Below are positions 1 to 11,530 of a DNA stretch of 64,000 nucleotides, piece by piece. The position numbers were made by a program, and so were the translations under genes. The DNA lies in NCBI GenBank assembly GCA_017506865.1, contig JAFCMP010000521.1, positions 310,001 through 374,000 of the forward strand. The letters run 5' to 3'. The stretch is from Tribonema minus. Its lineage: Eukaryota; Sar; Xanthophyceae; Tribonematales; Tribonemataceae. The notes under the pieces are model-generated. The model saw only the letters and a program-made list of their open reading frames with translations, made no database searches and was not told the origin of the DNA. The stretch's first letter is position 1. Each line of letters opens with the position of its first letter.

Positions 1-1172
1 GCTGCTGCTGCCGCTGCTGCTGCCGCTGCCGCCGCTGCTGCTGCCGCGGCGCGCGCTGCCGCCGCCGTCGCCACGGTCATTCGAGCTCGCCGCCGCCGCC
101 GCCGTCGCCGCGGCGCGCATCGCGCGCGCGTGGCGCAGCAGCGGCCAGCAGAACGCTGTCGCGAAGGCTACGTGGCACGCCGTCTCGAGCACCCACATCG
201 GGACGAAGGCGGCGCTCGGAAACGTGTTGACGCACGCGAGCGCGGCGACGCGGCGGCGGAACGCCGCGGCGTCTGCATGAAGAGCGACGGCGTGAGCGCG
301 AGGGGCACGGCGCACAGCGCGAGCAGCGCTGCGCACGCGGCGCGCCAGCGCGGCCAGCGCGGGTTGAGCACGTTCGCCGCGTCCGCGCGCAGCAGCAGGT
401 GGAGGAACGCGAGGCCCGTACTCAGGTTGCGGAGGACGCCCCAGGCCTGTCGGGGGGGGGGGGGGGGGGGGGGGGGGGCAGGGGAGTGATTGCGCGAAGG
501 CGGTGCGGTCTCAGACTAGACTCAGCGGGAGGTCTGGCGGCACTTGACAAGCGTCGGCAGACGTGCGGGTGGTGTATAGCCGCATTTGGGGGTTGCCGCG
601 CTGGGTGCGGCGGAACTTGCGCGCGCAGCGTAGAGGGCCCCGCAGCTCGTGCATTGCGGGTATCGCTGCGGCTGACCTCGCGCGCCAAGGGGGCGCAGAC
701 GCGCGCACCGACAATCAGCGCGCCGCGACAGCGGTTTGCGTATGCGCCGCCGCAAAAGTGACTCTGAGTGCGGAGCGCGCCGCCGCACCGCAAGGCAATA
801 ATCGCCTGCTCACTGGCGTAGACAAGGTGATTGCGCGCGAAGAGGGGTCGAAGATGCGGTCTACCGGGAAGTAAGCGATTCACTCACGCTCTCACTGTCG
901 CAGTAACTCAATGACTCACCATGGCTGATCGTGCTCAAAGATGCGGTTCTGCCGGGAAGTGAGCGAGCCACTCAATCACACACTCACCCACTCACTCAAC
1001 GACTCACATAGCTGATCTTGCACACGGAGGGGTCGAAGATGCGGCCCGCCAGGAAGTACGAGATCTCCCAGACCGAGCTGATGACCGTCAGCAGCGCCGC
1101 GACCGCCGCCGTCGCCATGAGCGGCGTGCGCTTCCCATAGATGAAGATGCGCTCCGCAAAGAAGAAGAGCGC
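1..1172 (-). CDS. Multi-span membrane protein, partial, with an apparent frameshift
   Basis: Two exons are visible: 1008-1172 (acceptor CAG before 1172, donor GTGAGT after 1008, phase 0) and 446 down to the window edge, whose acceptor follows a run of about 27 C on the sense strand. The joined reading gives several hydrophobic segments (MATAAVAALLTVISSVWEI, LSTGLAFLHLLL, AACAALLALCAVPLAL, AFVPMWVLETACHVAFATAF), so it is an integral membrane protein. I do not recognise the family. Near 255-275 the frame with strong GC3 bias changes by one base; a lost G in a CAGGAC context would explain it, by mutation or assembly error. The 3' end lies outside the window and the 5' exons were not found. After the first exon the intron carries two decayed copies of that exon's donor edge (about 847-885 and 933-965). 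Confidence 0.6.
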
Positions 1173-2596
1173 CTGCGCGTGCAACGGCGGAGACGCACGG
1201 CGTGGCGGTTCAAGGTTGAGATTGGGAGGACGTGTCAGTGCGCGCAGTGGCGCAGGCGTTGGGGTTTAGCATCAGCCTGAGGGCTGGAGCTTTGTCCGCA
1301 AAAGCGCGAGGGAGCGGTGGCGGCGTCGCATGCATTGGCTCTGAGTGGCGGCGCGGGGGAGCGTGTGTCGAGCGCTGCTGGGGACTCCTGACCCGTGCTG
1401 TCACGCGCGCCCGTGCTACTGCGCACCGTAGTTGACCCCAATCAGTGATTTCGTTTTTTTACTGCAGCAGCCACTGTCCGCAGAGCCCAGCCAGATTTCA
1501 CGATACAGGGTCTGAAGGCAGAAAGTGCTAAAAAAGAGGTATGCCGTCCCTCGAGAGAGTGGTTTCACTGGTACAATACAGCATGCAGCGACGCTAGAGC
1601 TGACTTTCAAGATAGGTAATTCGACGGCATAGGTGACACCGTGCACTTCCAATGGTGAGGAATTGGCCTTGCTGCGCTGAAGCAACTGAACAGCCGGTGG
1701 TCCATAGCTGATCACTGAGCAGCGACTGCTACTTTGTGCCAACCTACTGTGCCACCCCCTTCAAGTGGCATGTTTCTGTTTTTAATATGATGCGCCTTTA
1801 TATTTGCACGAGCGTGCTTCATTCATGGCTGCGGCGACGCATGCATGCACTCACTTCTTTTGCAGTGGGTGGTCACACGCAAGTGAGCACGTCACACCAG
1901 GGAAAGGGAAAAGCAATGGCACACCGAAGAAGCAGAAGTTGTGATAGACAATTTGTGGCACTTGCCTGGGCCGCAAACAGCAGTGTGATGGTCGTGGTGA
2001 ACACGCCGGCATTGACAGAGACCTTGACGATGACATTGCTGGGACAGGAGGCAGAGCAAGCCATCACACAATGAAAGCAAGCCATCACAAAATCAGTCAA
2101 TCCCGTCAAGTTCAACAGCGAGGTGCGGTCGCAGATGCATGCACAATGCACTCATGATTCGTACACGGCCCGCGTCAAAACTTCACTGTGATGGTGCAAT
2201 GCGAGCGCACAGTCACAACTGTGTCCGCAATGGCGAAAAACATTCGGTCTGTCGTCTCCGCGATTTCGTGATCCCAAACGCAGAATTTAAGCAGCGCTGG
2301 TGCCCGTGCGCGTCAAAGCTGCGCCAGGCTGCAGCAGCTGCTGGTCTCAATGCATTTATTGCTGACCAGCACATTCAGGCGCACGAGGCAGCAACGCTGC
2401 CCGCTGCAACGTCAATACAGAGTGATGCAGTCGCTGAATTATGTACCTTTCACAGGGTGGGGGTGTGGCCATGTCGCCTGTGTCTCATCCTCAGGCACTA
2501 GGCCTCTGCAGCCGCTCCCAAAGCTCGTCCAGCCACACGCAGCCTTCAGATCGCAGCTGTAAGTAAGTCCGCTTGCAGGGGTGATTTCGGTTCTGT
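1173..2596. other. Stretch without a recognised gene
   Basis: This holds the 5' part of the membrane-protein locus and the left flank of the inverted-repeat element. Several short open frames exist on both strands, but none shows clear codon bias, a recognisable domain and matching splice sites. A possible donor (GTGAGT on the minus strand near 1855) could belong to an upstream exon of the membrane-protein gene, but nothing confirms it. Confidence 0.4.
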
Positions 2597-3230
2597 CAGA
2601 GAGAGAAAGAGAAGTGGCACACATTTATTTCACTCCTTTAAGGCAATTTTCACCAGCCAAAACTGGCAATTTTGGGGATTTTCTGCCTCACATGTTGGGT
2701 CTCCAACACGAAAGCGAACAACATCTAAGAACAAGAAGGCCTCAGTGGCATAGGTCACAACGCTGCTTTTATACCATCATTGACTTCTCTGCCACCCACC
2801 AGATTATGTGACAATGGTAGGAATGCAGCACTCACCTCATGGCAACTAATCAGTTCGCTTCAATGCACAATGCACGATGTACACAAGTGGCACTGTCGGC
2901 AGCGCTCCACATGGCGTACTCTGGCCGTGTCATGACACACATGGCAGAATCCAGGGGGGGGGGGCACATGGAGGAGGACGTAGGGGAGGACCCCGAGATG
3001 CCATTTGGCGGCGGCGGCGTTTGAGTGGTTGTCGTTGCGACACTTTCAGACTGTCATACGACATGTAGATTCCTTACAGCTAGATGCCAATTATCTGGGC
3101 TTTTTCGCGCCCTGAGCGAGAATTAATAAAAAGTACACAAGTGGCTGTTAAGCCACCACAGAACATGATGGTTGTGGTCAACCAGCACCATGTCACCATC
3201 AGCAGGCAGCGCATGTGGCATGTAAGGGCA
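2597..3230 (+). repeat. Left terminal inverted repeat
   Basis: It pairs with the reverse complement of 12400-12777. The best-conserved part is about 2597-2880. A roughly 250-bp stretch (about 2885-3130) is present here and absent from the right repeat, and the inner block at 3160-3215 then resumes the match. The outer match stops sharply near 2597. Confidence 0.75.
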
Positions 3231-3287
3231 AATGGACACAATGCACCCAATGAGTGCACACCTTTGGTGGCTTTAGTGCCACGTTGC

Positions 3288-3400
3288 AGTTGTGAAAGCA
3301 CCAACTGCCATGGCACAGAGGTGACAGCCGGGCGTACCAGACAGTTGTGAAAGCACCAATTGCCATGGCACAGAGGTGACAGCCGGGCGTACCAGACAGT
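3288..3400. repeat. Tandem duplication, 55-bp unit, two copies
   Basis: The unit starting AGTTGTGAAAGCACCAA at 3288 recurs at 3343 with almost no change and runs through GACAGCCGGGCGTACCAGAC in both copies. It lies just inside the left inverted repeat. It has no visible coding role. Confidence 0.85.
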
Positions 3401-3619
3401 GCGACACTGGCACCTGATAGGGTGTGGCATTGGCACCACAGTGAAGGCCACCACCTGGGCAGTTATAATATTGAATGCAGTTGATCGACAACATGTTCTA
3501 CATTGTCAGCAGCAAGCGCAGGCCTTCCCCCTCACTGCTGAGAGCACGTTGCCCCTACATCTCATGCATGCGCGTGCCAGACAATGTCATGTTGAGTCTC
3601 AGCACACTCAATTGCAGCA

Positions 3620-4285
3620 GTGGTGCGTGGCGATGCACCCGGGTCCAGATGGCTGTTGCTACACAGTCTGCCAATGCTCATAGCTGCTGCTGCACGTACT
3701 AGCTACACAAGCTGCATACAGCAGCCACCACCTGCAGCACAGCCTTGCACAGTCCAGGCAGCAGCAGCTGTATCAGCGACCTGTGAACGTACATCCGATT
3801 CCACACCCAGCACCGTACCAAGCGATGATCACGTGACAACTATGTTGGCCATCATCAAGTATCCCAGGCCCAAGCCATTTGAGCTGCTGTGTGCTCTTGC
3901 CTTCATGTCTGGCAGAAGCCTAAGTGAAGTGCTTGGCGCCGGGCAGTTTTACATATGCTGTCTGGGGCAACCACAGATGACCATTGCTTTCAAGGCATCA
4001 GCAGGGGACAGAAGCAAAGTCATCCCTCTGCTATGTGACCCCCTTGCATTTCTGGCAGCACTCTGGAGACTGAGAGCCAGCAAGCCAGCAATGGCAGCAG
4101 CTGCTGCTGGCAACAGCATTGCTGGCATCCACAACAGCCATTGCAAGACAGCCAATGCTGCTGCCAAAGCACTACTAGGGGGCAGGCATCATGTTTTCAG
4201 TGACCTGAGGGCCGCCTACGCAGCATTGACTTTCAGACGTGATGGCTGCTGCAGTACGCAAGCATTATCTCAAACGCAGCAGTAG
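3620..4285 (+). CDS. Protelomerase (telomere resolvase)-like tyrosine recombinase, probably truncated
   Basis: The open frame has a low-complexity start and then, from about 3840, a segment resembling the catalytic core of TelK/TelN-type telomere resolvases, a branch of the tyrosine recombinases. Visible landmarks are PFELLCALAFMSGRSLSEVL, with the first catalytic Arg in MSGR near 3904-3915; a Lys in the following strand region (AFKAS); PLLCDPLAFLAALWRLR; and SDLRAAYAAL near 4200-4220, where the second catalytic Arg is expected. The frame ends soon after at 4285, before a clear His and nucleophile Tyr. The remainder may lie in a spliced exon, be frame-shifted, or be lost. As the only recombinase-like gene in the element it is the best candidate for its mobility. 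The family call is by motif recognition only; a generic phage-type integrase is the alternative. Confidence 0.55.
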   Translation: MVRGDAPGSRWLLLHSLPMLIAAAARTSYTSCIQQPPPAAQPCTVQAAAAVSATCERTSDSTPSTVPSDDHVTTMLAIIKYPRPKPFELLCALAFMSGRSLSEVLGAGQFYICCLGQPQMTIAFKASAGDRSKVIPLLCDPLAFLAALWRLRASKPAMAAAAAGNSIAGIHNSHCKTANAAAKALLGGRHHVFSDLRAAYAALTFRRDGCCSTQALSQTQQ

Positions 4286-5577
4286 CGGCTGATGATGTGG
4301 TTGGAGCAGTGTAGCCTTCCTCGTACTGCCAATTTGGTGGCCAGCGTGCAACGGCAACTGGCATACATGGCCACGGCTGAATGACAATTCTGCCGTTGAT
4401 GGACTATTGGTGCAATATCTGGTGTCACTGATCGGCAAACATCCCTTACATAGATCAAGTTGGCAGCAGTGTATCAAGTGCGGTTACTGAACGCTGCACA
4501 TGTGCAGAATGGACAGCATTGGCAGCATCAACGGCAAAGCGACAACCACGTATCATGACGGCAGCGCATAATGATGAGTGGGCCGAACACAATCGATCGG
4601 CAATATGCCGTACACACTGTCACGTACATTCAAGGGCACGTCCATTGTGATGTTGTGAAGCCCTACATCAGCTCAAGTTTAATTGGCTCCCCCCTGCCAC
4701 TCAGCCCATACCTATATATGGTTCTCCCTGCTTGAACCGCTTCTTCAGGATCGTCAGCCCTCGGGTCTTTGTGGCGCTGCCGACGGGAGCTTCTGCCAGT
4801 GGTCTGCCACTTTCGTCAACCAGCATGTCGCGAATGTGTGCAGGGGGCTGTGCCACAGACTTTTGGTGTCGCCGAGAATACGGTAGCGTTGCGCCCATGC
4901 CACCACCTCTGGCTCCAGCTGCCTCAGCCCTGAATGACAAAAAAGATGACCCAGTCATTTACAACGAAACTTGCACATCAGCTGCTTGCTGAGATCAGCA
5001 ACCTAGGAAGGCAGCTAAGCACTGTGATTGATCTGAACCTCAGGTGCTGCAGGTGAAGCATTGTGCACCCGATTGCGCTTGTGATTTCTGTTTCTGTTTC
5101 AACTATGGCGCCGGACAACATTGTTGTTCGTCAAGCTTCGCAGTGCCACCGCACTTGTAGATGCCTGTGTGGGCAGGAAAACCAGACGCAGACAGTGAGG
5201 CGCAAATGCCGGCGTGTGCTAACAGACATGATATGTACCACGCCACACAATGGCCAAACAGCACACTGGAACAGGCAGAATGTACACGAGGGCGTGAGCG
5301 ACTGGAGCCTGACACTGCAGCTGGCCAATGCTCACGCACACCTCCAGTACCAACATGTACATGCCCTGGCACTGAGGGCCGAAGCTACGTGAAGTTCCTT
5401 CAAGTCCAAGGCCCAGCACGCCCATTTGATATGCTGGTTTACCACGCGCCATCAGACATGTGCATAGAATATACAGTGTGCTGATGCAGCAACAGACGTT
5501 GCTGCCAATATGTCGGGACCATGCGCGGTGAACGGCAACATTGAACGTAGACAGACAGCTCAGAAAGTATCATGACG
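4286..5577. other. Element interior without a firm gene
   Basis: A minus-strand open stretch at 4701-4958 contains a protein-like passage (HIRDMLVDESGRPLAEAP, then RGLTILKKRFKQGEPYI) and could be the end of a gene, but it has no recognisable domain and no clear partner exon. Plus-strand open stretches at 5063-5484 look less convincing. The sequence is otherwise unassigned. Confidence 0.3.
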
Positions 5578-8500
5578 TCATGCAGCAGAGCCAGGCGAAC
5601 CAGTGCGCACCGCTGCTGCACCAGCAGGCGCAGGCGGGGAGTGTGGACCCACTGCAGCAACAGACGCAGCAGCAGCAAGCACCTGGTATGGCTCATGAAG
5701 CCTGCGCACTGCGGCACTGCGGCGCCAACGGGATCATGGCATGCATTAAGTTTAGCAGCACAACCCAGCAGCCAAAGGTCAAGAGCGAGAGACACATCAA
5801 CAGCTGCAGCAGCAGCGTACATCACTTGCGCAACTGCAGGAATGGAATGAAATGTACAATCCGCAGTTACTGTTACCGCAACTGACTGCTAAACTCTAGG
5901 ACTAAGTCTATTGGGACTCACCGCCTTCGCCCTTGAGCTGCGACGTAGACTTGTCTGAGTTGGGTAGGTTCCTAGCCGCACGCTCCGCTGCAGTGAACAG
6001 TGTAGACCCTGTGAGGCACGGGAAAGTGGGTCAGCAATGTACGCCCTGGCATACCAGGTGCCTTTGGTGCCAATATACGACATGCTGCAAGCCACGACAA
6101 TTTCACAAATGGCATCACTGCAAGGAGTTGTCGCCGAAGCAGCTGGCGCACGCATGTGACCACAATGCATGCGGAGCACGGTGCCGCAGCAGTGCTGAGC
6201 AGCAGCGGTCAAGCGCACAGTGCCAAGGAGGGGCAAATGTAGATGGCTGACAAAGTATTGCATGTCATCACGTGATGCAGCAGAGCCAGGCGAACCAGTG
6301 TGCACCGCTGCTGCACCAGCAGGCGCAGGCGGGGAGTGTGGACCCACTGCGGCAACAGATGCAGCAGCTGCAGTCATTTGGGCGCAATGAATGAGGCCTG
6401 CGCACTGCGGCGCCGATGGAATCCTGGCATGCATTTCCTGCACAACCCCGCAGCAAAGGTCCAGAGCAGGAGGCACATCATTTGGGACTCCCACTTAGCA
6501 ATGCAATGCAAACACTGAAAGCCAGACAGCACAGCTGAACACAAGACTCAATACCACTGCCACTCTTGAAAGTGTGCGTGTTTAAGCTGGTTCACTGCTG
6601 GAGTGAACCGGCAAGCAAATCAGTCCCAAAGTGTAACTTCCACCAGCTCAGCATGCCAACCTCTAAAGTGGGTTTCATCGTGTCCAACAAGCCCTGTTGC
6701 ACACTTGCATAGCAAGATCAGCTGACACAACTCAGGACATTGGCAAACAACTGCTCAGCAGAATGTCTCAGCAGGGTGACGCACCCAGTGTCACCACTTG
6801 GCAGCTGCAGCAGCAGCGTAACATCACCTGTGCAACCGCAGGAACGGCAATGAGGTGTACGACACACAGTTATTGTTACCGCAACTGACTGCTGTACTCT
6901 TGGACAAACCTAACGAGAGACTCACCGCCTTCGGCCTTGAGCTGCGACGTAGACTTGTCAGCGTTGGGCAGCTTCTGAGCTGCGCGTTCCGCCGCAGTGA
7001 GCAGTGTAGACCCTGCGAGGCACAGAGAGGAGTCAGCAAGGTAAGCCCTGGCATTCCAACTTAAGTGCCTTTGGTGCCAAATACACAGCATGCTGCATGT
7101 CATGCCGGTTTCACGAATGGCATCACAGCGAGGAGTCGTCATCAAAGCAGCTAGTGCACGCATGTGAGGACAACGCATGTGAAGCACGGTGCCGCAGCAG
7201 TGCTGCGCAGTGGCGGTCAAGCACACTGTGCGCAATGAGGGGCAAATGTAGCTGGCTGATATATATTTTTCACGACGTGATGCAGCAGAGCCAGGCGAAC
7301 CAGTGTGCACCGCTGCTGCACCAGCAGGCGCAGGCGGGGAGTGTGGACCCACTGCGGCAACAGACGCAGCAGCAGTCAATTGGGCGCAAGAAATGATGCC
7401 TGCGCATGAAGCAACGAGGTGAATGACTACGTGCTGCGCACCTGGCAACATAGAATGCATGGCCTGACTTGTTGAGTCTGTTCAGCTGGCGAGACTGCAG
7501 GACAGTCATGATGGAGTCCGATGGACGCATGGTGAGGCGCCCAGTGTTGCTGCACTGGGAAGGCGGCACTCTAGCACAGCAAAATACCAATGGTGCAGCT
7601 CACCTCCTTTGCTCTGGTCCTTGCGGGCTTGTTCTGTCAGCGCCACTAGCTGCGTCTGTTGCTGCGCCACAAACTGACCCACGTGAATGGCGGCCGTCCG
7701 CTGGCGCGTCACAGCGCCAGCAGCCAGTTGCAGCTCCCCAACAGCCTGCTGGATGTCAGCTAAGGCTGCAGTCTCCTCCTGGACAATGACTCCCGCTGTG
7801 AGGCCGAACGGGCTCAGGGCACCTGTAAGCATCGACTTCGTTGCTTGCAGTTGCATTGGCTGAGCGTAGCACCAGATTGATGAATCATCGTCCGCCAGCA
7901 TGCTTGCATTGAACACGTACGCAGTGCATGTAAACAGCACCAGCAGTATGTCAGAGAGATGCTGCTGTTCACACCACGATGTCGTCCACCCTGATGTCTG
8001 CAGCACAATGCAAGCCACGCGCAAATGGTGGAACACATAGGGCCCGGGAGCGGATCATACTTTTGTGTACACACCTTTGATACTGAGCCCACCATTGATG
8101 TGTCTGACAGCATCCGGGGTTCCGGTGGGCACTACCTCCCCGGCTGGCTCGTACCATATGGCACCTGTGATCACGATGTGCAGCAGGGTGCAAGTGGTGA
8201 GATGAGTATCTGCGCGTGATCAACTGCCAACAACATGAGCGTCATTCGTCACTGCCTCATGAAAATTGCAGCGATCAACTTACCAATCTTGCAAGCTCGC
8301 TTCACCCTGCCTGCGCTGGGATCATCTTCATCCACCAGCACCATAGCATTCATGACCCTCTTGCCGTTCTCCACAAGTGCGCTGTACGGAATATCGTGGC
8401 CATGGGGGTTGAAAACCACTCGCTCCGCTGGATTGGCAGCGCACATGCTGAGCAGCTCCATCGTCGCAGGTGGGAGGGCTGGTACCCGGACAAGGTCGAA

Positions 8501-10961
8501 GGCGTAGGGGTCTTCCAGAGCCATGTGTTGAGCGGGGCGATGAGCAGCAAGCACGAGGTCTGCCACGATTACCACGGAGGTGCGAGCGCTGGTGGTGGGA
8601 GGCGCGCCGTGATGTATGTTGCTGTCGCCCTTGCCTGCTGCGTGTCCGTTCATCATGTAGGCCTCGTTGGCCTGCAGGGGAACAGTGACACTGCTGTCCT
8701 GACCATGACCGGCGCGGAAGGTGATGCTGCCGCCATCGCCGATCTGGACACTCACCCGGATGACAAAGTCGTCTCTGCCGCCACCGTCCATGTAGAAATG
8801 CATGCTGTCCCCCTCACCGCGTATCATCAGGTACCAGTTGTTTACCTGCGTGCCGACGGCGGCTGCGAGGGCGGCACAGCGTCCTTTCACATGGCGAAGG
8901 GTAGCAACTGCCACCGGGTCCGCAGCTGTGCCGTCTACGGACGTGCCTGCCAATAGCATGTCGAGCTGATGGCCCTGTACCACGACATACCTGGTAAGCG
9001 ACAGGCATGACGGCAAGCGCAGCAGCAGAATATGGTGTCCGGTGCACGAACTTCACAGTCTGAGAAGGTGAAGTTGGTTCAATAGCAGGCAGAGACAGCA
9101 CAGCAAGCAGCAGCGCCGCAGCAGCACCAGCGCGGCAGCAGCAGTGGCAGCAACGGCAGGAGCACAGCAGCAGCGGCAGCTGCACAGCAGCAGCAGCAGC
9201 AGCAGCAGACAGCAGGAGGAGGAGGCGGATCAAATGGCTGCCTGGTGGCGCAGCGGCGGCAGACGGGATGAGAAGGAGCACCTGGCAGCTGCTGCAACAG
9301 CGATCAGCGGCAGCACAGCTGATGGATGGAAAATGCAGTTGCCACAGCGGCGGCGGGGCAGATCAGGAGCGCAGGCCGAGATGAAATTCTGCCTACATGG
9401 CTCACGGAGAAGAAAAGCGCCAGCAGCAGCAGCGGCAGCAACAGGCGATGGTGCATGATATCTGACCGCGAGCGACGACCTTCGTAAAAGGTGAAAGTGC
9501 TTGCTTGCAAAATTGTCCGACCATGCTGTGAACACACGACAAATCTGAATTTAAACCTACGATCAATGATGCGTCGCATGCATGTCGCCTTCAGCGCTGG
9601 AGAAAACTGCTGATCCGCCTGGTCACAGCGTCAGTGGGTCTGCACAAACACCGCAATCATATGCTGGTGTGGCAAGTTTATCAACAGGCGAGTCCATGCA
9701 ACGTGACCTTGAGCTAGCGCGCAGTAGTGTGCAGTGCTGGCCAATGGTGTCATCACCGAGCAGGGGTGCGTCAAATTGATCAACCGTACACGGCATTGAT
9801 TCGCAACTTCTAGGCCGCACAGTGTGTGCATGGAGGTTGTCTTGTTCAATACAGCACTGTCAAGGTTTGCTTAGACAGGCATGCACAATATATACAGCTG
9901 CTGCACATAGCGCATAGATGTCAATCGATGACCGCACGGGGCTTGAACAGTCATGCACTATTTATGCAGCTGCTGCACACAGCGCAGGAATATCAATTGA
10001 TGACCGCAAGCTACCATACTTGTCTATCATAAGCCTGAATGATTTCAACCAGCAGTCAGTTTGTTGACTCGAACATGGGCTTTTTCACTTTCCGCTTAAA
10101 AACATATTGACAAAGCAGCAGCGGCAGCATAGATGCGAATATGTTACGCTGTTCTCATCGATCAGCGCCTTGAGGGCGCAAGCGCCTTCCACCAGCGGTG
10201 GTGACTCGGTCGCATTACACATCCCTGCTCAAGTTGAACAGTAGTTTGCAGAGAACACGTGTTTTGCGCGTGCTAGAGCTCGCTGTTGAGCAACGGCGGC
10301 GACGAAACAATACTTCACTGTTGGGCTTGTCAGGTGCTTGTGTTCTGCTATTGGTCTGCCTTTTGCACACTACCGTGCCGCTCTGTTACGCAACAACCCT
10401 AGCAGGGTCACAACATACGGCCAGGTCTGCTGTGGACAGCCTCGCAGTCGAAGGCATTTCACGCTGGCAGGAGACACGCACAGTAGACTTCGATCACAGC
10501 TACTCAGAGATTGTTGCTTAATACTGGCGCACACCACCCTTGTCACATAATGCAGTTGCCGTGCTATCCCCGGTCAGTGTTGTGGCTCACATCAGACTGT
10601 GGCTTCATCTGACATGTCACATGCATGCAGTGCTGACTTACCGGTTGGGCTCGCCCTTGCTGTCCATCTCGCGGGCCGTGGGTTTCCCCTCCCCATCCTG
10701 TTTGTCCACAAATTCCGACAGTAGCGCATTCGTGGCGGCGGGTGGGACGCTCACGAAGCTTGGAAGGGCACGCATGGCTGCGCCATCTCGCAGTGCAGCG
10801 AGGGGCGTCCCTGCAGGCAGGGATTGGAGCTGCTGGGGACACAGGGACATCACCCGGCCCATGGCTTCCATGCTAAGCTTGGCGCCAACTGCTGTCAGAG
10901 CAGGTGCGTGCAAGGAGGCAATGTGTGAGGTGGGGCATGGCTGTGCCATCGCCGAGAACAT
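5578..10961 (-). CDS. Element gene: 2OG-Fe(II) oxygenase-like protein with duplicated C-terminal exons
   Basis: Eight exons read 10642-10961, 8284-8990, 7604-7822, 7277-7351, 6926-7012, 6272-6346, 5922-6008 and 5578-5651. They start at an ATG (10959-10961), end at TGA (5578-5580) and total exactly 548 codons, with most junctions in phase 1. The 236-codon exon has a beta-rich core: YLMIRGEGDSMHFYMDGGG, a strand pair VIRVSVQIGDGGSITFRAGH, then NEAYMMNGHAAGKG, SNIHHGAPP and ARTSVVIV. The His-then-Arg spacing and glycine-bounded strands resemble the double-stranded beta-helix of AlkB or prolyl-hydroxylase dioxygenases, which use 2-oxoglutarate and Fe(II). A clear HxD motif is not obvious, so activity is uncertain. 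A helical, Gln-rich exon follows, then a 25-residue and a 29-residue exon occurring as 25-29-25-29-25. Many giant viruses and algal mobile elements carry such oxygenases. Confidence 0.6.
5660..7400. repeat. Tandem duplication of about 1 kb carrying two exons
   Basis: The block around 5660-6400 matches 6660-7400 throughout, exons and introns alike. Equivalent exon starts are 1005 and 1004 bp apart (7351/6346 and 7012/6008). A third copy of the first exon lies at 5578-5651. Both duplicated exons are phase 1 at both ends, so duplication kept the frame. The third copy of the first exon has a TGA in place of a serine codon, and this ends the protein. Confidence 0.85.
9100..9320. repeat. CAG/CTG-rich low-complexity stretch in an intron
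   Basis: Dense CAG, GCAGCA and GGCAGC triplets lie in the long intron between the first two exons of the oxygenase-like gene. Both strands are open in several frames for this reason alone. A similar stretch sits at 11005-11115. Confidence 0.7.
9878..10010. repeat. Tandem repeat, about 71-bp unit, two diverged copies
   Basis: Both copies read CATGCAC, a TATTTATGCAG or TATATACAG variant, CTGCTGCACA, AGCGCA, ATGTCAATCGATGACCGCA or its near match. They start near 9881 and 9952. They lie in the first intron of the oxygenase-like gene. Confidence 0.7.
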
Positions 10962-11530
10962 CGCAGTATATTTGAGAACATTTGACGCTCACCTGCTCAG
11001 GGATGATGGCTGCTGCTGCTGCTGCTGCTGCTGCTGTGCAGCTGCCGCTTTCACCCCTCCTGTCGCCGCTGCAGCTGCTGCTGCTGTTGACGGTGCTGCT
11101 GCCGCGCTGCTGCTGCTGCCTCGCCCCGTTCTCGCTCACGGGCCTGTTAAGTCCTGTCACTCACGCCTCTCTCACATTATTCTGCTGGAACTTTCCTGAT
11201 TCCGCGGAATGATCTGTAACTTCAAGAACAGTGAGCAGCAAACAACGCCAGCAGCAGCAACTTGCCAGCAGCAACTTGCCAGCAGCGACCTGATGGTCGG
11301 CGGGCGGCGGCATGACTGTTCATGTCTGTGTGCTAACCCAGGGCAACAGCACGAGCAGGTGCGGCAATTTGCTTCCTCAAAACAGCAGGCACCACAACCA
11401 TCAGCAGCAGCAGCAGCAGCACAACAGCCGGCAGCTTAATTATGCCTATGCCTGTGGCTAGGATCCCCGGCAATCAGCGTATCGTCAATGAATGCAAGAG
11501 AATGGAGGCTCTGCTGCTCCTCGCCACGCA
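10962..11530. other. CAG-rich spacer upstream of the oxygenase-like gene
   Basis: It holds the probable promoter side of the minus-strand oxygenase-like gene, a CTG/CAG-rich block at 11005-11115 and Gln/Ala-rich open frames on the plus strand (11209-11439). A CAG followed by GTGAGC on the minus strand near 10995 looks like a splice donor, but its phase does not join the first exon assigned here. No gene is called. Confidence 0.3.

Noticed and set aside
452-478. Long homopolymer G runs as pure assembly error
   Set aside because: Run lengths may be inexact, but their placement next to acceptors in several genes and on both strands argues that they are real.
5063-5484. Plus-strand frames of 107-109 codons in the element
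   Set aside because: Cys/His-rich composition without codon bias, splice logic or a recognised fold.
9582-10550. Plus-strand frames including one with a hydrophobic segment (10198-10521)
   Set aside because: They lie in the first intron of the oxygenase-like gene, lack codon bias, and match no family I know.
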